Assembly (NCBI GenBank): GCA_964588495.1
Contig: CAZPPS010000017.1
Location: forward strand, 1-37,208
Direction of reading: 5' to 3'
Length of the DNA: 37,208 nucleotides
Origin: CAVPKN01 sp964588495
GTDB taxonomy: Bacteria; Chlamydiota; Chlamydiia; Chlamydiales; JAAKFR01
Positions within the stretch are counted from its first letter, which is position 1. The number at the start of each line of letters is the position of its first letter. The notes under the pieces are model-generated. The model was given only the letters and a program-made list of their open reading frames with translations. It did no database searches and was not told where the DNA came from. The translations under genes and the position numbers were made by a program. This document shows positions 32,001-37,208 of this stretch, piece by piece.

Positions 32001-33818
32001 GCAATCCGAGATATGGGGCCTAATTTGATTGCCGTGCTTGATCCCGAAAATGTTCCCGATATTTCACCTTCTCAGGTCCCTTGGTTGACAACGCGCCCCC
32101 AAGTCGCAAAGCTGGAAGGTGCCGCCTTCATCAAGGAGTTAACGGAAAAACAAATTGTGGATGGCCTTCATACCAGTGCTCAAGTCCCTCTTTTATTCTA
32201 TAAATCTCAGATAGAGGTGCTTCACAAAGTGGAGGATTTATTGCTTTTGGAAGAAAAGCAATTAGAGCTGCTCACTAAAGATCAAAAGCGAGATTTGGTA
32301 GAAGCGCTTAACAAGATGCCAAAGAATAGATTAGCTGATAAGCACTTGGCCCTGGTGGAGTTTACAACAAAGGAAATCGAAGTGCTTTCTATGGATCGCC
32401 TATTCAAGATCCATAAAGCTCATTGGTCCAAAATTTCCAATCCAAAGCTGCAAGAATATCAAAAGTCCCATAAGCTGAGCACAGATCAAGTTCAGCAGCT
32501 AGGCGCAACACAATTTGCCGTTTTGGAAAGTAAATATGCCAACGATTTGTCTAACCACCAAATCAAAACGCTTTTACCTACACATACACATCTGATTCAT
32601 GAACTAGTGGATCCTGGCAAACTGTCTCATTTAAACAATGCGGCTCTGCAGGAAATCAAGGAAGAGCTGGTTGGGAAGCTCAATTCCCCTACGTTTGATT
32701 GCATCACTAAAGAAAACCTACTCATCTGCTCCCTTCGAGAAAGGGAATTTAATTATGTGCAAAAAGATAGATTTCGAGTTGCGCTGTATACAAAAGAACA
32801 TCTTTTGAAATATCTGAAGCTACGCCCCAACTATTACTCTAACCTGGATTACAAACATGTCGAGCTGCTTGACACCGAAGAGCACTTTTTAAAGCTGGAT
32901 GACAAGCAAATTGGCTGGCTTTTACCTCAACAAATCCAGGATCATGTCAATGACGTGGGCCTTCTTACTAAAATTGTAAGAATAAAAAAGAGTGATGCCT
33001 GCCTTAATCTTGAACAAAAGCAGATATTGATTGGTATATTGGAATCAGAGGAGGCCTTATCCAAGCTCTCAGATGAGGAGCTTAAATGGGTTAAACCGGA
33101 ACAAGTGAGGCTTGTCACAAAAGCACCTCTTCTTTTTAAGCTACTTCTGTTACATGAAAATCATTTTTTCCCATATTTACAAGCTCCCCAAGTCAGGCTG
33201 CTCGATACTGAAGATCAGCTCAAAAATATGATAGGTGAGCAAATACAGTGGATAATGCCTGAGCAAATGCAATATATTCACACTCAAGATTTTTTGTTAT
33301 CGATTCTCGATGTACATCCTGAGTATATCAAAGTGCTCAATCAGCAACAGGTGCCCCTTTTGACTATGGAGAAACATCTTTTAGAGCTGGATGATAAGCA
33401 ACTCCCATGGCTTACGCCAGCTCAAATGCCGCTGATTACAGATCATGATTTACTGCTGAAAGTAGGGGCCATCGACGATCAGAAGCCCAATTTAAGTGTG
33501 CCGCAAAGAGAGACCCGTTTAGGTCTTTTGAATCTGCAAAGCAACTACACAACCGATAGGAAAATTGTAGTCATTGTGGCAACTGTGATCGTATCATTGA
33601 TTGCCATAGCAGCGCTCCTGATTGGCTGTATGGCGCTTACCAACGCAAGTTTAGCAGGCGCCCCGCAGTTTTTCATCGACATCATGCTTAAGCTGAGGGA
33701 ATCTGTGGCAATCACGTGGGTTTTGACAGCAGGTGGGGGAGTCGTATTCATCGGATCAGCTACTGGCTGCAGCGCCTACTTCATCTACCACCATATCCGT
33801 CAAAAAGATGCATTTTAG
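23058..33818 (+). CDS. Giant protein: CE-protease-like N-terminus, DUF3638-like SF2 helicase core, C-terminal repeats and membrane hairpin
   Basis: A single 3586-residue frame. Residues about 160-300 hold H169 (AAHAMIY), N189 (YLYNAQNG), Q283 and C288 (QPSGNCPVKSTNC), in the order seen in clan CE Cys proteases; the match is tentative. Residues 1327-1360 (GRIYLAHLYLAQKNYKETAS) look TPR-like, and about 1670-1720 is a charged coiled coil. The core carries LIMAGGKTSVI (K1888), IYDECD (D2025-E2026), CSAT (S2351-T2353), ETGTTGWDFE (2524-2533) and LQAGLRPRKF (2554-2563), that is, SF2 motifs I, II, III, V and VI. The AGGKTSVI and DECD context resembles DUF3638. From about 3000, degenerate repeats lead into four clear tandem units of 53-57 residues. 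Residues 3503-3528 and 3550-3579 form a two-helix membrane hairpin near the C-terminus. Function is unknown; a host-directed role is inferred. Confidence 0.85.
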   Translation: MSINFPLFFNGDNPNPFKPLSAEEKGAALIKRTEVVKSVSDSQQLIEREFKKHSILQSSRAALEEVISLIGQDQTFHMLNLAYSLEGTGFEGGNLAAVANVYLALFRALDNIGIFCEAKEIPQDVYVALEQLKISALFSAAEIADKIAALEVGKSYVMRGGWYAEPAAHAMIYRFERTGDESFNIYLYNAQNGVHKLQGGVKKIGRVRVRPCMLFEDVKWSELFFCKKSESINPILFEKLLAVLSRQRHTQNIKSVLDCFFHIQSKLASSENLKRNNLFIAVQPSGNCPVKSTNCMLLDLINDRQIYKKLSLGFRFVSQLARFFFVTETEHPIEERKVMHFQLKEAASNFLNVLNTNFLRKTSSICESDYVKASASMQNILWSLSLPEEVVELPVGGDYSQETAKKLREMRVSYSKSLAYDASRGAGSQEGVEKTLPLNPELGKGCSWKECPTVITSLRKLVEKLLEATRYQDAVFQVEATLKNLSILKAMPMSGCTVNELILLQELVLALQSDYNNATYKLDDFSSPATANTAMEFVALNYSLAVAIDQLKNLNVLHKYGIDVRYFLDAARKNLFYCCQDPSLLQQRSELEIFFEQHSCDPIFGFGDHFFHNADAFLNEGTVEGRLYKSYIAQDEEVKESLQDLVKSNPSDERFAIHGALKCFEESAFAQKVASLTHLHRLKASSILAYEINFKGGYWPSNSSEDFFKCSWFFHGEKAETSKSDLNLKHSSLHTHYERDFSPFSELHPYDSETAQYTHSLSELSPENRLILKNDVENPRASLPFSMALADPTVQTTVLLQEVEKHLALLSDKKFRMQLLLMFVKNVEMDQRIVSPFFLSLRKSSFIIKFERLITLAKRIFVDAQPASKPQLEEMLFCLRIYLRACFAIRLLHPDSVWEENTQNLMKELEHFLAKSFEHVDEKLQKEIWLVQMAFMLTKPLEEMSSHAKAQFLLEMVRFKNEFTSKMASVDPTLVRECKRQYYYFAEKWQKALKTSEECSAFGNAVLKKLHINHGEDLKWTFSDNQLISDSEDKWIIDLLEPSIRNKNGHLLEVYKELDSYHNFTRLFGNKRYPLKIVGTRKNQEIYFTSSVWGEIRIKRVIIERLIDRKWYTYFKMDSYQAEQFAVNHALVYDHAWWIDISNPQDIRVCDLKSGVQQYHTDSKGRIVHDVSGKLFYPISSENVTQFERLEKKEYISGWMQRAFEGQDGSQDLIELSRFKHAEDDAPLSFLWDGVNQKWQYQNNPNFYVADGPDIPIELHTDRFLHLVNQKGDLRKILIPVAEMNSKGYSQTSSLELSKGASDNQKGAIRFFEYSIKKGKLIPHSLEGRIYLAHLYLAQKNYKETASLLKGILITEKITRNVQKRAEDLVRSSKELKDFSPNASAVHLLCYYMLNKVDPTISLYGDPYKYYETYLDQLNNIEEALRLDRDQEIELLNMRMMNGGFHEFLCERKEELEKGKRTEKVYTTQHKGDSKAAIEPFFRYETPYSANLIFDKLFGGDDKERQLCQRLKENGSSMALENQSVLYDHSLKNPTQSAIALFAASYPEKFPEFPEDSATLETKKDWCADLLKLMNGLTVQKEAYRFNYPKSEEATSVTQLEIRVPKAAKSFSLPPILEESQDEHFKAWQQKILEKQGRLPFVQAKESKEQKLQDSYYAHAIAKHKAHYKKECEAAHQKREQKWVFKSTHSAQEFQALISEMKSEGQRAKKNEKELKEQIGKFIRRAPTATLLQFTEERATQLGLKCEVPTLGTILRAASQPNGIEALQKLNRHLSIDEAQALRAMCVELMIETTSRRHLESIYGPLEKWLTSNKCDKTAFEIAQVNMSEKRTYDPTKQLFPLFFEYLSKLRIREKQALIINDLLSHLVKIGDEALIGRAFQLIMAGGKTSVIISMLAELISEYLERVPCVLCHHSQFASVVGNLTEFQSKRFGKEIFVIDHTIEELSNEKILKQILAKLQEAKRKKCPVVMKTTFSQILEVKFVLESVRLLQIKDFWKKNDPKNRLEILREINLFFKKECIAIYDECDINLSILTDVIIPIGTPETIKAEWAVIVKVIYETLLDPQINQFINLTKNEQANLSIEDYQKHVIPHIVEKLFNHPSLLLSNSAHYKNAFGRYVRDLIPEDDQKTADRLSNGERFHLSHCSVETKENIAFLEELARREESTDRYKKESVQLIALARQMIDKILSIAFTRSYNRNYGRDPTQDDGRVIPYLGVSSPAKTKFGNANLALAYQLQSSLNAPISAGEIKFLGKKMYEAATYYAAKEKINFLDTEEAKQFKEMTSVSLADIDTESGIKQAFEYVNDDEHRERRLELEAEVAPFHIHSYPQKIKSNSINSVQQFAGSICCSATVWNRETYNPSILTMLDVGTEGSILNIMRERAKEYERLGLTYIHEIPEVVSKVVSNVGPGILSGIFALIQKHPDKQKFRGLLDAGGLLLDYTNAEVAHALKHFFQIEGIGCKGIIYLHQFSKEEMDKGAPQESFALLKVNYKEEPPIFLKNTTTAEIEIHVKKEDVCVYFCETGTTGWDFELADEALFFMTVDRQVPIRTVLQAGLRPRKFFQEQRVELALTALARKEMIGGGKTFDDLQKTWEMNEAILCKKQVDRARPEFFENVGRANMIAHLLEIGPKDWDYEKYVKLYEKFLVMHLSQNLYLEEKIRGTASVRSVLEEHSKRMLANLPEKIKNESVKQVEAIKTDLFKTLHPDEKMRMGKLNDMETEIHEEHNVELAFIEQNAQVEINRELFQEWETYNFKVDLEERKEEAWCIDPADSFWPQIKDRLSVSKTLFCTQFGEHRVSNKVEKYAAAFPENLYMTHDFYQTANVPLPLLHHLTRELKFILCFEETVVFLSQKEGAYFSEWIYKHQPKDIFLYGINGINEIDPTIRPNASHLRALLYANLFEGNLDFLDEHSELAKTLFKEHLEILADYVQVKMLSRRGKNHTALMSKVFDFSKSGTTALNQKLVLFSSRRKALEKKYYAIRDMGPNLIAVLDPENVPDISPSQVPWLTTRPQVAKLEGAAFIKELTEKQIVDGLHTSAQVPLLFYKSQIEVLHKVEDLLLLEEKQLELLTKDQKRDLVEALNKMPKNRLADKHLALVEFTTKEIEVLSMDRLFKIHKAHWSKISNPKLQEYQKSHKLSTDQVQQLGATQFAVLESKYANDLSNHQIKTLLPTHTHLIHELVDPGKLSHLNNAALQEIKEELVGKLNSPTFDCITKENLLICSLREREFNYVQKDRFRVALYTKEHLLKYLKLRPNYYSNLDYKHVELLDTEEHFLKLDDKQIGWLLPQQIQDHVNDVGLLTKIVRIKKSDACLNLEQKQILIGILESEEALSKLSDEELKWVKPEQVRLVTKAPLLFKLLLLHENHFFPYLQAPQVRLLDTEDQLKNMIGEQIQWIMPEQMQYIHTQDFLLSILDVHPEYIKVLNQQQVPLLTMEKHLLELDDKQLPWLTPAQMPLITDHDLLLKVGAIDDQKPNLSVPQRETRLGLLNLQSNYTTDRKIVVIVATVIVSLIAIAALLIGCMALTNASLAGAPQFFIDIMLKLRESVAITWVLTAGGGVVFIGSATGCSAYFIYHHIRQKDAF
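32865..33525 (+). repeat. Four tandem 53-57-residue coding repeats in the giant gene
   Basis: Units begin at 32865 (LLDTEEHFLKLDDKQIGWLL), 33036 (ILESEEALSKLSDEELKWVK), 33198 (LLDTEDQLKNMIGEQIQWIM) and 33357 (LLTMEKHLLELDDKQLPWLT). Spacings are 171, 162 and 159 nt. Each continues with P-x-Q-(M/I/V), a hydrophobic LL and a closing (Q)V-x-LL. More degenerate related segments (QVPWLTT, QIEVLHKVEDLLLLEEKQLE) extend the array upstream to about 32050. DNA identity is low, so these are old repeats. Confidence 0.8.
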
Positions 33819-33825
33819 CTCCGGT

Positions 33826-34683
33826 TTAGAGGTCGGAGAACGATTTGAGGGAATCACCAGAGCGAGCCTTTGTGTGCCTGCCGGGATTTTGAATGGCTAG
33901 AAGTCTGACCTTTTCAAACATCTCTTCAAAATTGGCGCTTGCTTCTTCGACACTCTCACAAGGGGGCAAATTTTGTATATCGAGAACATTTGCAAGGCTT
34001 TGTCTCTGTTCTTCAAGCCAATGGAAGGTATCGAGGCGCTCACACATTGCTTCAGCTTTGCAGATCATTTCTTCTTGCGAACAGACATTATTTTTAGAAT
34101 CCCAAACATTTACTATCTTAACAGATTTGACAGCTGCCCAAGCTAGGCTCTTCAAAGGCTCGTTAGTTTCGATGATAATGACATAGGAAAAATTACTTTT
34201 TGGACCATAAAAAGGCATATACCAAAAGGTGTTATGGCTTTCGCAATGGTGCAAGGGAAACGTTCCCTTTTTCACTAACTGTTTCATATTTTCTGAGGTA
34301 CATCCCGTCTGATATCCAAGCATTTTAAAATCGTCATCTTTGAGTCGTTTTGTTTCATTTTTTGAGCAGACAAACACTTCCAGAGTGCCTCTTGCCCAAT
34401 GATTTTCAATGCTTTCAGTGCAAGGGTCGCAGGTATCATGAAGACAGCTTCCACACGTCAAAAAGGAGGCGATCACTGCAAGAGAATTGCAGGCGATACA
34501 TCTAAAACAATTTGTCACATGTTCGTGGCAATTGACGAGTCTTGATAGCTTATAATAAGTCCCTTGATAACCCCGATATGTTATAGGCTTGCTCTCGGAG
34601 GGCGCATACCCGGCTTTCAGATAGGATTGGTACCCTTCTTCATTGACAAAGTTCAGGTTTTGGAGAGAAGTTGCTAATAACAT
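33826..34683 (-). CDS. Hypothetical protein with an eight-Cys cluster
   Basis: This 285-residue protein is not recognised. Its feature is a Cys-dense stretch at residues 52-88: C52, C59, C62, C65, C77, C80, C85 and C88, with His at 53, 55 and 82. The spacing gives C-x2-C pairs at 59/62, 77/80 and 85/88, as in zinc-binding folds, but a hydrophobic run (SLAVIASFL, 67-75) sits inside, so a disulfide-rich or membrane-associated segment is also possible. The C-terminal part is soluble and helical. No signal peptide. It is convergent with the giant gene (7 nt between stops) and lies 36 nt downstream of the PAP2 gene, possibly cotranscribed. Confidence 0.7.
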   Translation of the reverse strand: MLLATSLQNLNFVNEEGYQSYLKAGYAPSESKPITYRGYQGTYYKLSRLVNCHEHVTNCFRCIACNSLAVIASFLTCGSCLHDTCDPCTESIENHWARGTLEVFVCSKNETKRLKDDDFKMLGYQTGCTSENMKQLVKKGTFPLHHCESHNTFWYMPFYGPKSNFSYVIIIETNEPLKSLAWAAVKSVKIVNVWDSKNNVCSQEEMICKAEAMCERLDTFHWLEEQRQSLANVLDIQNLPPCESVEEASANFEEMFEKVRLLAIQNPGRHTKARSGDSLKSFSDL

Positions 34684-34719
34684 CTCTCCATTTATAAAGT
34701 CTTAATTAATTTTTATAAA

Positions 34720-35817
34720 CTAAAAACAACAGGGAAGTCGATTCTCAACGACCTTTTCCCCGATTTTTTTGCCGCAAGCCTGTCCTTTTTCATGATCGAT
34801 AGGATAGTGGATGCCTGCCCAGATGCGGGAGCAGCCGCAATTTTCGGCTAAGCAATACCAGTAATTGGCATCGGAGGGGAAAAACGCTGCCATCACAGTT
34901 GCCATAGCCATCGAAGTTGTTGAGTGGCCAGAGGGGTAGCTTGGGTGTTTCGGGGGAGGGATGATGTATGTAATTGTAGGATCATACATTTTGGGACGTG
35001 GAACAAAAAAGTCATATTTGCAGCTCCAACAAGCTGCCATGGTGTCGTAAAGAGCGACGGCTACTGCGGATCGAATTGCTAGAAAATCTTTTAAGGACGT
35101 CTGTCTGCAATAGAGGTATTGGTTAACGATGGATCTCCAATCATCTGACCAAGGGTAGCTTAAGCCTGCCCAGCGGTAAATGGCCTCTTTTTTCTCGATG
35201 GTCATCGGATCTTGAGCTTTTTTGATCATTTTGATCTGCTCTTTCCAAATGGGGTCATCCATCCTTGGAGGTCTTGGGCAAAGAAAATCGTTTTCTGGAA
35301 CCGCAAACCAGGGACGCCATTGCACAAGACTTTTACCTGCAGAAAAGTCCTTTTTATACTGGGCGGGCACCTCAACATGCATCGGACGTTGATTTTCTTC
35401 CTCCACACGGGCCTTGACTTTGGAGGCAATCAAATTGCCAAGGGCCAGGGAATAGCCATCTTCGCTATAAAAGGTAGGCCTGGAATAGTTAGGAATAAAG
35501 ATCGCAATCACTTTATCGCTAACTGGATCCAGGCTCCCTTGAAGCTGTGAAAGGGTTGCTGCATCTTCCTGAGCAACGTACAAATAGCTAAAAATGCGGT
35601 CATACTCAAAGTGAGAAAGCTGCTTATCTTCAACTATTTTTTTAACGACGCTGTCCCATTTCCGCACCTCATCGAGAGACATGGGGTTTTCAGCCGTTTG
35701 GTCTTTAAGAGTGTCGAGCTCTGCTTGGGAATAATTAAAGTAGGTGGACGGACAGTCCGTAGCAAAAGTCATTTGCGATAAAAAGAGAAGTCCTAAACAA
35801 ACAATCCGTCCAACCAT
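34720..35817 (-). CDS. Exported PAP2-family acid phosphatase
   Basis: The 365-residue protein starts with a signal peptide (MVGRIVCLGLLFLSQMTFA, cleavage near residue 19). All three PAP2/haloperoxidase active-site motifs are intact: K267-x6-R274-P275 (KYDFFVPRP), PSGH at 295-298 (PSYPSGHST) and S330-R-x5-H337-x3-D341 (SRIWAGIHYPID). This resembles periplasmic class A acid phosphatases and vanadium haloperoxidase relatives. It probably dephosphorylates phosphoesters in the periplasm or host compartment; the substrate cannot be told. Several cysteines near the C-terminus (CGCS, LPCCF) suggest disulfides. It lies 3 nt after the lipoprotein gene, in one operon. Confidence 0.92.
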   Translation of the reverse strand: MVGRIVCLGLLFLSQMTFATDCPSTYFNYSQAELDTLKDQTAENPMSLDEVRKWDSVVKKIVEDKQLSHFEYDRIFSYLYVAQEDAATLSQLQGSLDPVSDKVIAIFIPNYSRPTFYSEDGYSLALGNLIASKVKARVEEENQRPMHVEVPAQYKKDFSAGKSLVQWRPWFAVPENDFLCPRPPRMDDPIWKEQIKMIKKAQDPMTIEKKEAIYRWAGLSYPWSDDWRSIVNQYLYCRQTSLKDFLAIRSAVAVALYDTMAACWSCKYDFFVPRPKMYDPTITYIIPPPKHPSYPSGHSTTSMAMATVMAAFFPSDANYWYCLAENCGCSRIWAGIHYPIDHEKGQACGKKIGEKVVENRLPCCF

Positions 35818-35820
35818 AAT

Positions 35821-36255
35821 CTAATCCTTTTTCCAACCGTGCCACAATGGGGCACCCTTTTTATCCCGAAGCTCGAGCGCGTAACCGTCAATTTTGACAG
35901 TTTGCGCAATCACCAGGATTCTGCCTTCATTATAAACAACAGAACCTGTCACCTCCATTTCAGAGGCGGCGATTTTTTTCTCATCAACCCCCTGCATATA
36001 GCTGCATGGTCCCAAGATCACAGGAATTGTCCCTTGAGATGTATCGAGCATGATGCCAATAACTTCTTGACCTTGAGGGTCTCTCAGTTGAAAAGTTTGC
36101 GCAACCTTTCCCTTGAAAGTCTGAACATTCTGAGCGTCATACTGAGGGACATTTTTCATGTCGGTCTTTTCTGACTTTTTCTCTTCTTTGGAAGAGCAAG
36201 CTGTTAATGAGGCAACAAAAGCTGTTAGTAGCAAAACGAACAACTTTTGGCTCAT
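35821..36255 (-). CDS. Predicted lipoprotein with OB-fold-like domain
   Basis: The 144-residue protein has a lipoprotein signal with lipobox LTAC (C20) after a hydrophobic stretch, then a charged linker (SSKEEKKSEKTDMKN). The mature part (FKGKVAQTF, IPVILGPCSYM, MEVTGSVVYNEGRILVIAQTV, LELRDKKGAPLWHGW) looks like a small beta-barrel family in which a 'G..V.V.LGP' strand and a terminal 'LRD..G.PLW.GW' are conserved. I regard OB-fold as probable but not proven. It overlaps the upstream DUF1328 gene by 4 nt and is followed by PAP2 after 3 nt. Function unknown; it acts in the envelope. Confidence 0.8.
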   Translation of the reverse strand: MSQKLFVLLLTAFVASLTACSSKEEKKSEKTDMKNVPQYDAQNVQTFKGKVAQTFQLRDPQGQEVIGIMLDTSQGTIPVILGPCSYMQGVDEKKIAASEMEVTGSVVYNEGRILVIAQTVKIDGYALELRDKKGAPLWHGWKKD

Positions 36256-36449
36256 GACTTACCACCTCTCCGGTTGATTAATCCCCAGATCAAGCTGATC
36301 AAAAAGAGAACAACGAAAATGATAAAGAGAATCTTTGCGATACCGACAGCTCCAGAAGCGATGCCTCCAAAACCTAAAACGGCTGCAACGATTGCAACGA
36401 TTAAAAATAAAAGTGCCCAATATAACATGGTTTTTTTTTTTTTCTCCAT
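36252..36449 (-). CDS. DUF1328 (YtjA-like) small membrane protein
   Basis: A 65-residue protein, or 58 if it starts at the second ATG (36428), where the family's usual N-terminus MLYWALLFLIVAIVAAVLGF begins. Two hydrophobic helices carry the signature FGGIASGAVGIAKILFIIFV, as in the UPF0391/DUF1328 family, whose function is unknown (often stress-linked). A run of 13 A residues separates the two possible starts. It is first in the operon DUF1328-lipoprotein-PAP2. Confidence 0.88.
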   Translation of the reverse strand: MEKKKKTMLYWALLFLIVAIVAAVLGFGGIASGAVGIAKILFIIFVVLFLISLIWGLINRRGGKS

Positions 36450-36522
36450 TTTGGATGTTTTTTTATCTCTTGTGCAATTTCAATGCCAAGATTTATGATC
36501 CTCGATATAAACTGGAGGCATC

Positions 36523-37008
36523 ATGGGAAAAGAACATAGCTATCTACTCGACATAGAATGGACAGGTAATAAAGGTCAAGGAACTCTTGATTACCGCTCT
36601 TATGAACGCTCATTGGTTGTCAAAGCAGAAGGAAAACCTGATCTTTTAGGTTCCTCAGATCCTCTTTTTTTAGGAGATCGCTCTAAGTGGAACCCCGAAG
36701 AACTTTTGATAGCCTCTTTGTCTAGCTGTCATATGCTCTGGTACTTGCATCTTTGCAGCACCAAAAAGATTATTGTTGTTAGCTACCACGATTTGCCAAC
36801 TGCCAAGCTCATCATAGAAGCTCAAGGGGAGGGGCACTTTGCAGAGGCCACGCTCAAACCCGAGATCGTCATCACAGATGCCTCCAGAATCGAAGAAGCG
36901 ATCCACCTGCACGAAGATGCGCACAAAAAGTGCTTCATCGCCAAGGCTTTAAACTTCCCAGTTCACCTCGCCCCTCAAGTGCGAGCTGAGTCGTCGGGAA
37001 CAAATTAA
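36523..37008 (+). CDS. OsmC family peroxiredoxin-like protein
   Basis: The 161-residue protein has the OsmC fold with its two redox cysteines: C69 in LIASLSSCHMLWYL and C137 in EDAHKKCFIAKAL. The conserved NPEELLIASL precedes the first Cys. Family members reduce organic hydroperoxides using the Cys pair. This subtype (DRSKWNPEE, CHMLWYLHLC) is the general 'OsmC family' form rather than Ohr. GGAGG precedes ATG 36523 at good spacing. It is divergent from the DUF1328 operon. Confidence 0.92.
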   Translation: MGKEHSYLLDIEWTGNKGQGTLDYRSYERSLVVKAEGKPDLLGSSDPLFLGDRSKWNPEELLIASLSSCHMLWYLHLCSTKKIIVVSYHDLPTAKLIIEAQGEGHFAEATLKPEIVITDASRIEEAIHLHEDAHKKCFIAKALNFPVHLAPQVRAESSGTN

Positions 37009-37160
37009 ACACAAAGACACAAAGCAACAAAGAGATATACTAATTCTTTTCCCTTCTCTGTGTTTTCTGTGTGCTCTGTGGTTTTTATAATTTTCCGTAA
37101 CTTTCGGGCCATCCAGACTTTGGGGTAATTTAAAAAACCACAGAGCACACAGACTCGACT
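37009..37160. repeat. Foldback repeat element C
   Basis: Behind the osmC stop, CACAAAGACACAAAG units lead into TGTGTGCTCTGTGGTTTTT, which is inverted as AAAAACCACAGAGCACACA at 37134-37152. The centre contains TTTCGGG as in element A. It lacks the GTCACG hexamer arms of element B. This is the third member of the family in the window. Confidence 0.8.
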
Positions 37161-37170
37161 TTAGGATTTT

Positions 37171-37208
37171 TTAAGCTGCCGCTGCTTGGAGAATTAGTTC
37201 TTCAAGGT
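37171..37208 (-). CDS. Possible C-terminal end of a minus-strand gene
   Basis: Reading the minus strand from the window edge gives LEELILQAAAA followed by TAA (37171-37173). Only 11 codons are visible. The Ala-rich end could be a real protein C-terminus, but the sample is too short to identify it. Confidence 0.3.
   Translation of the reverse strand, partial: LEELILQAAAA

Overview
The window looks like a chromosomal segment of a Chlamydiales bacterium outside the Chlamydiaceae (a Waddlia-, Parachlamydia- or Simkania-like obligate intracellular symbiont or pathogen). Three things point there. First, the rpe-efp-accB-accC operon (508-3593) has the gene order I recall for Chlamydia. Second, ubiA-ubiX and surE lie close together, as I recall for Chlamydia. 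Third, at least five predicted proteins carry the paired hydrophobic hairpin typical of chlamydial inclusion-membrane (Inc) proteins. The lineage is inferred from protein content and synteny; no search was run.

Layout. 1-380 is the 5' end of a sodium:neurotransmitter-type symporter on the minus strand. 508-3593 is a tight fatty-acid/translation operon (rpe, efp, accB, accC). 3594-5704 is a repeat-rich zone with two small membrane-protein genes, two foldback elements, a displaced fragment of the accC 3' end and a palindrome at the stop codons of two convergent genes. 5702-8462 holds a LOG-family gene and ubiA, ubiX and an ankyrin gene. 8583-12019 holds an Inc-like gene, yitT, tRNA-Asp, tRNA-Val and surE. 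12139-15081 holds two tandem outer-membrane barrel paralogues, a ttcA-like gene, a SEC-C protein, tRNA-Thr and tRNA-Tyr. 15165-19148 holds an S41 peptidase and two tandem Inc-like paralogues. 19228-23010 holds recQ, a release-factor-like gene, a GIY-YIG gene and an exported GNAT protein. 23058-33818 is a single 3586-codon gene. 33826-37208 holds a Cys-rich protein, a PAP2 phosphatase, a lipoprotein, a DUF1328 protein, OsmC and a third foldback element.

The most notable object is the 3586-residue protein. It appears to combine an N-terminal region with a His-Asn-Gln-Cys arrangement like clan CE proteases, a DUF3638-like SF2 helicase core (AGGKTS, DECD, SAT, TTGWD, QAGLRPR), about four C-terminal tandem repeats of 53-57 residues, and a C-terminal two-helix membrane hairpin. 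The second notable object is a 47-codon copy of the accC tail, differing from the local accC almost only at synonymous positions. It is joined to a 325-bp foldback element and bracketed by 84-bp direct repeats.

Genes that probably work together: accB/accC (acetyl-CoA carboxylase); ubiA/ubiX (menaquinone or ubiquinone head-group steps); and DUF1328, the lipoprotein and the PAP2 phosphatase (a compact envelope operon). The Inc-like proteins, S41 peptidase, ankyrin protein and giant protein are candidates for host interaction; that is inference from architecture.
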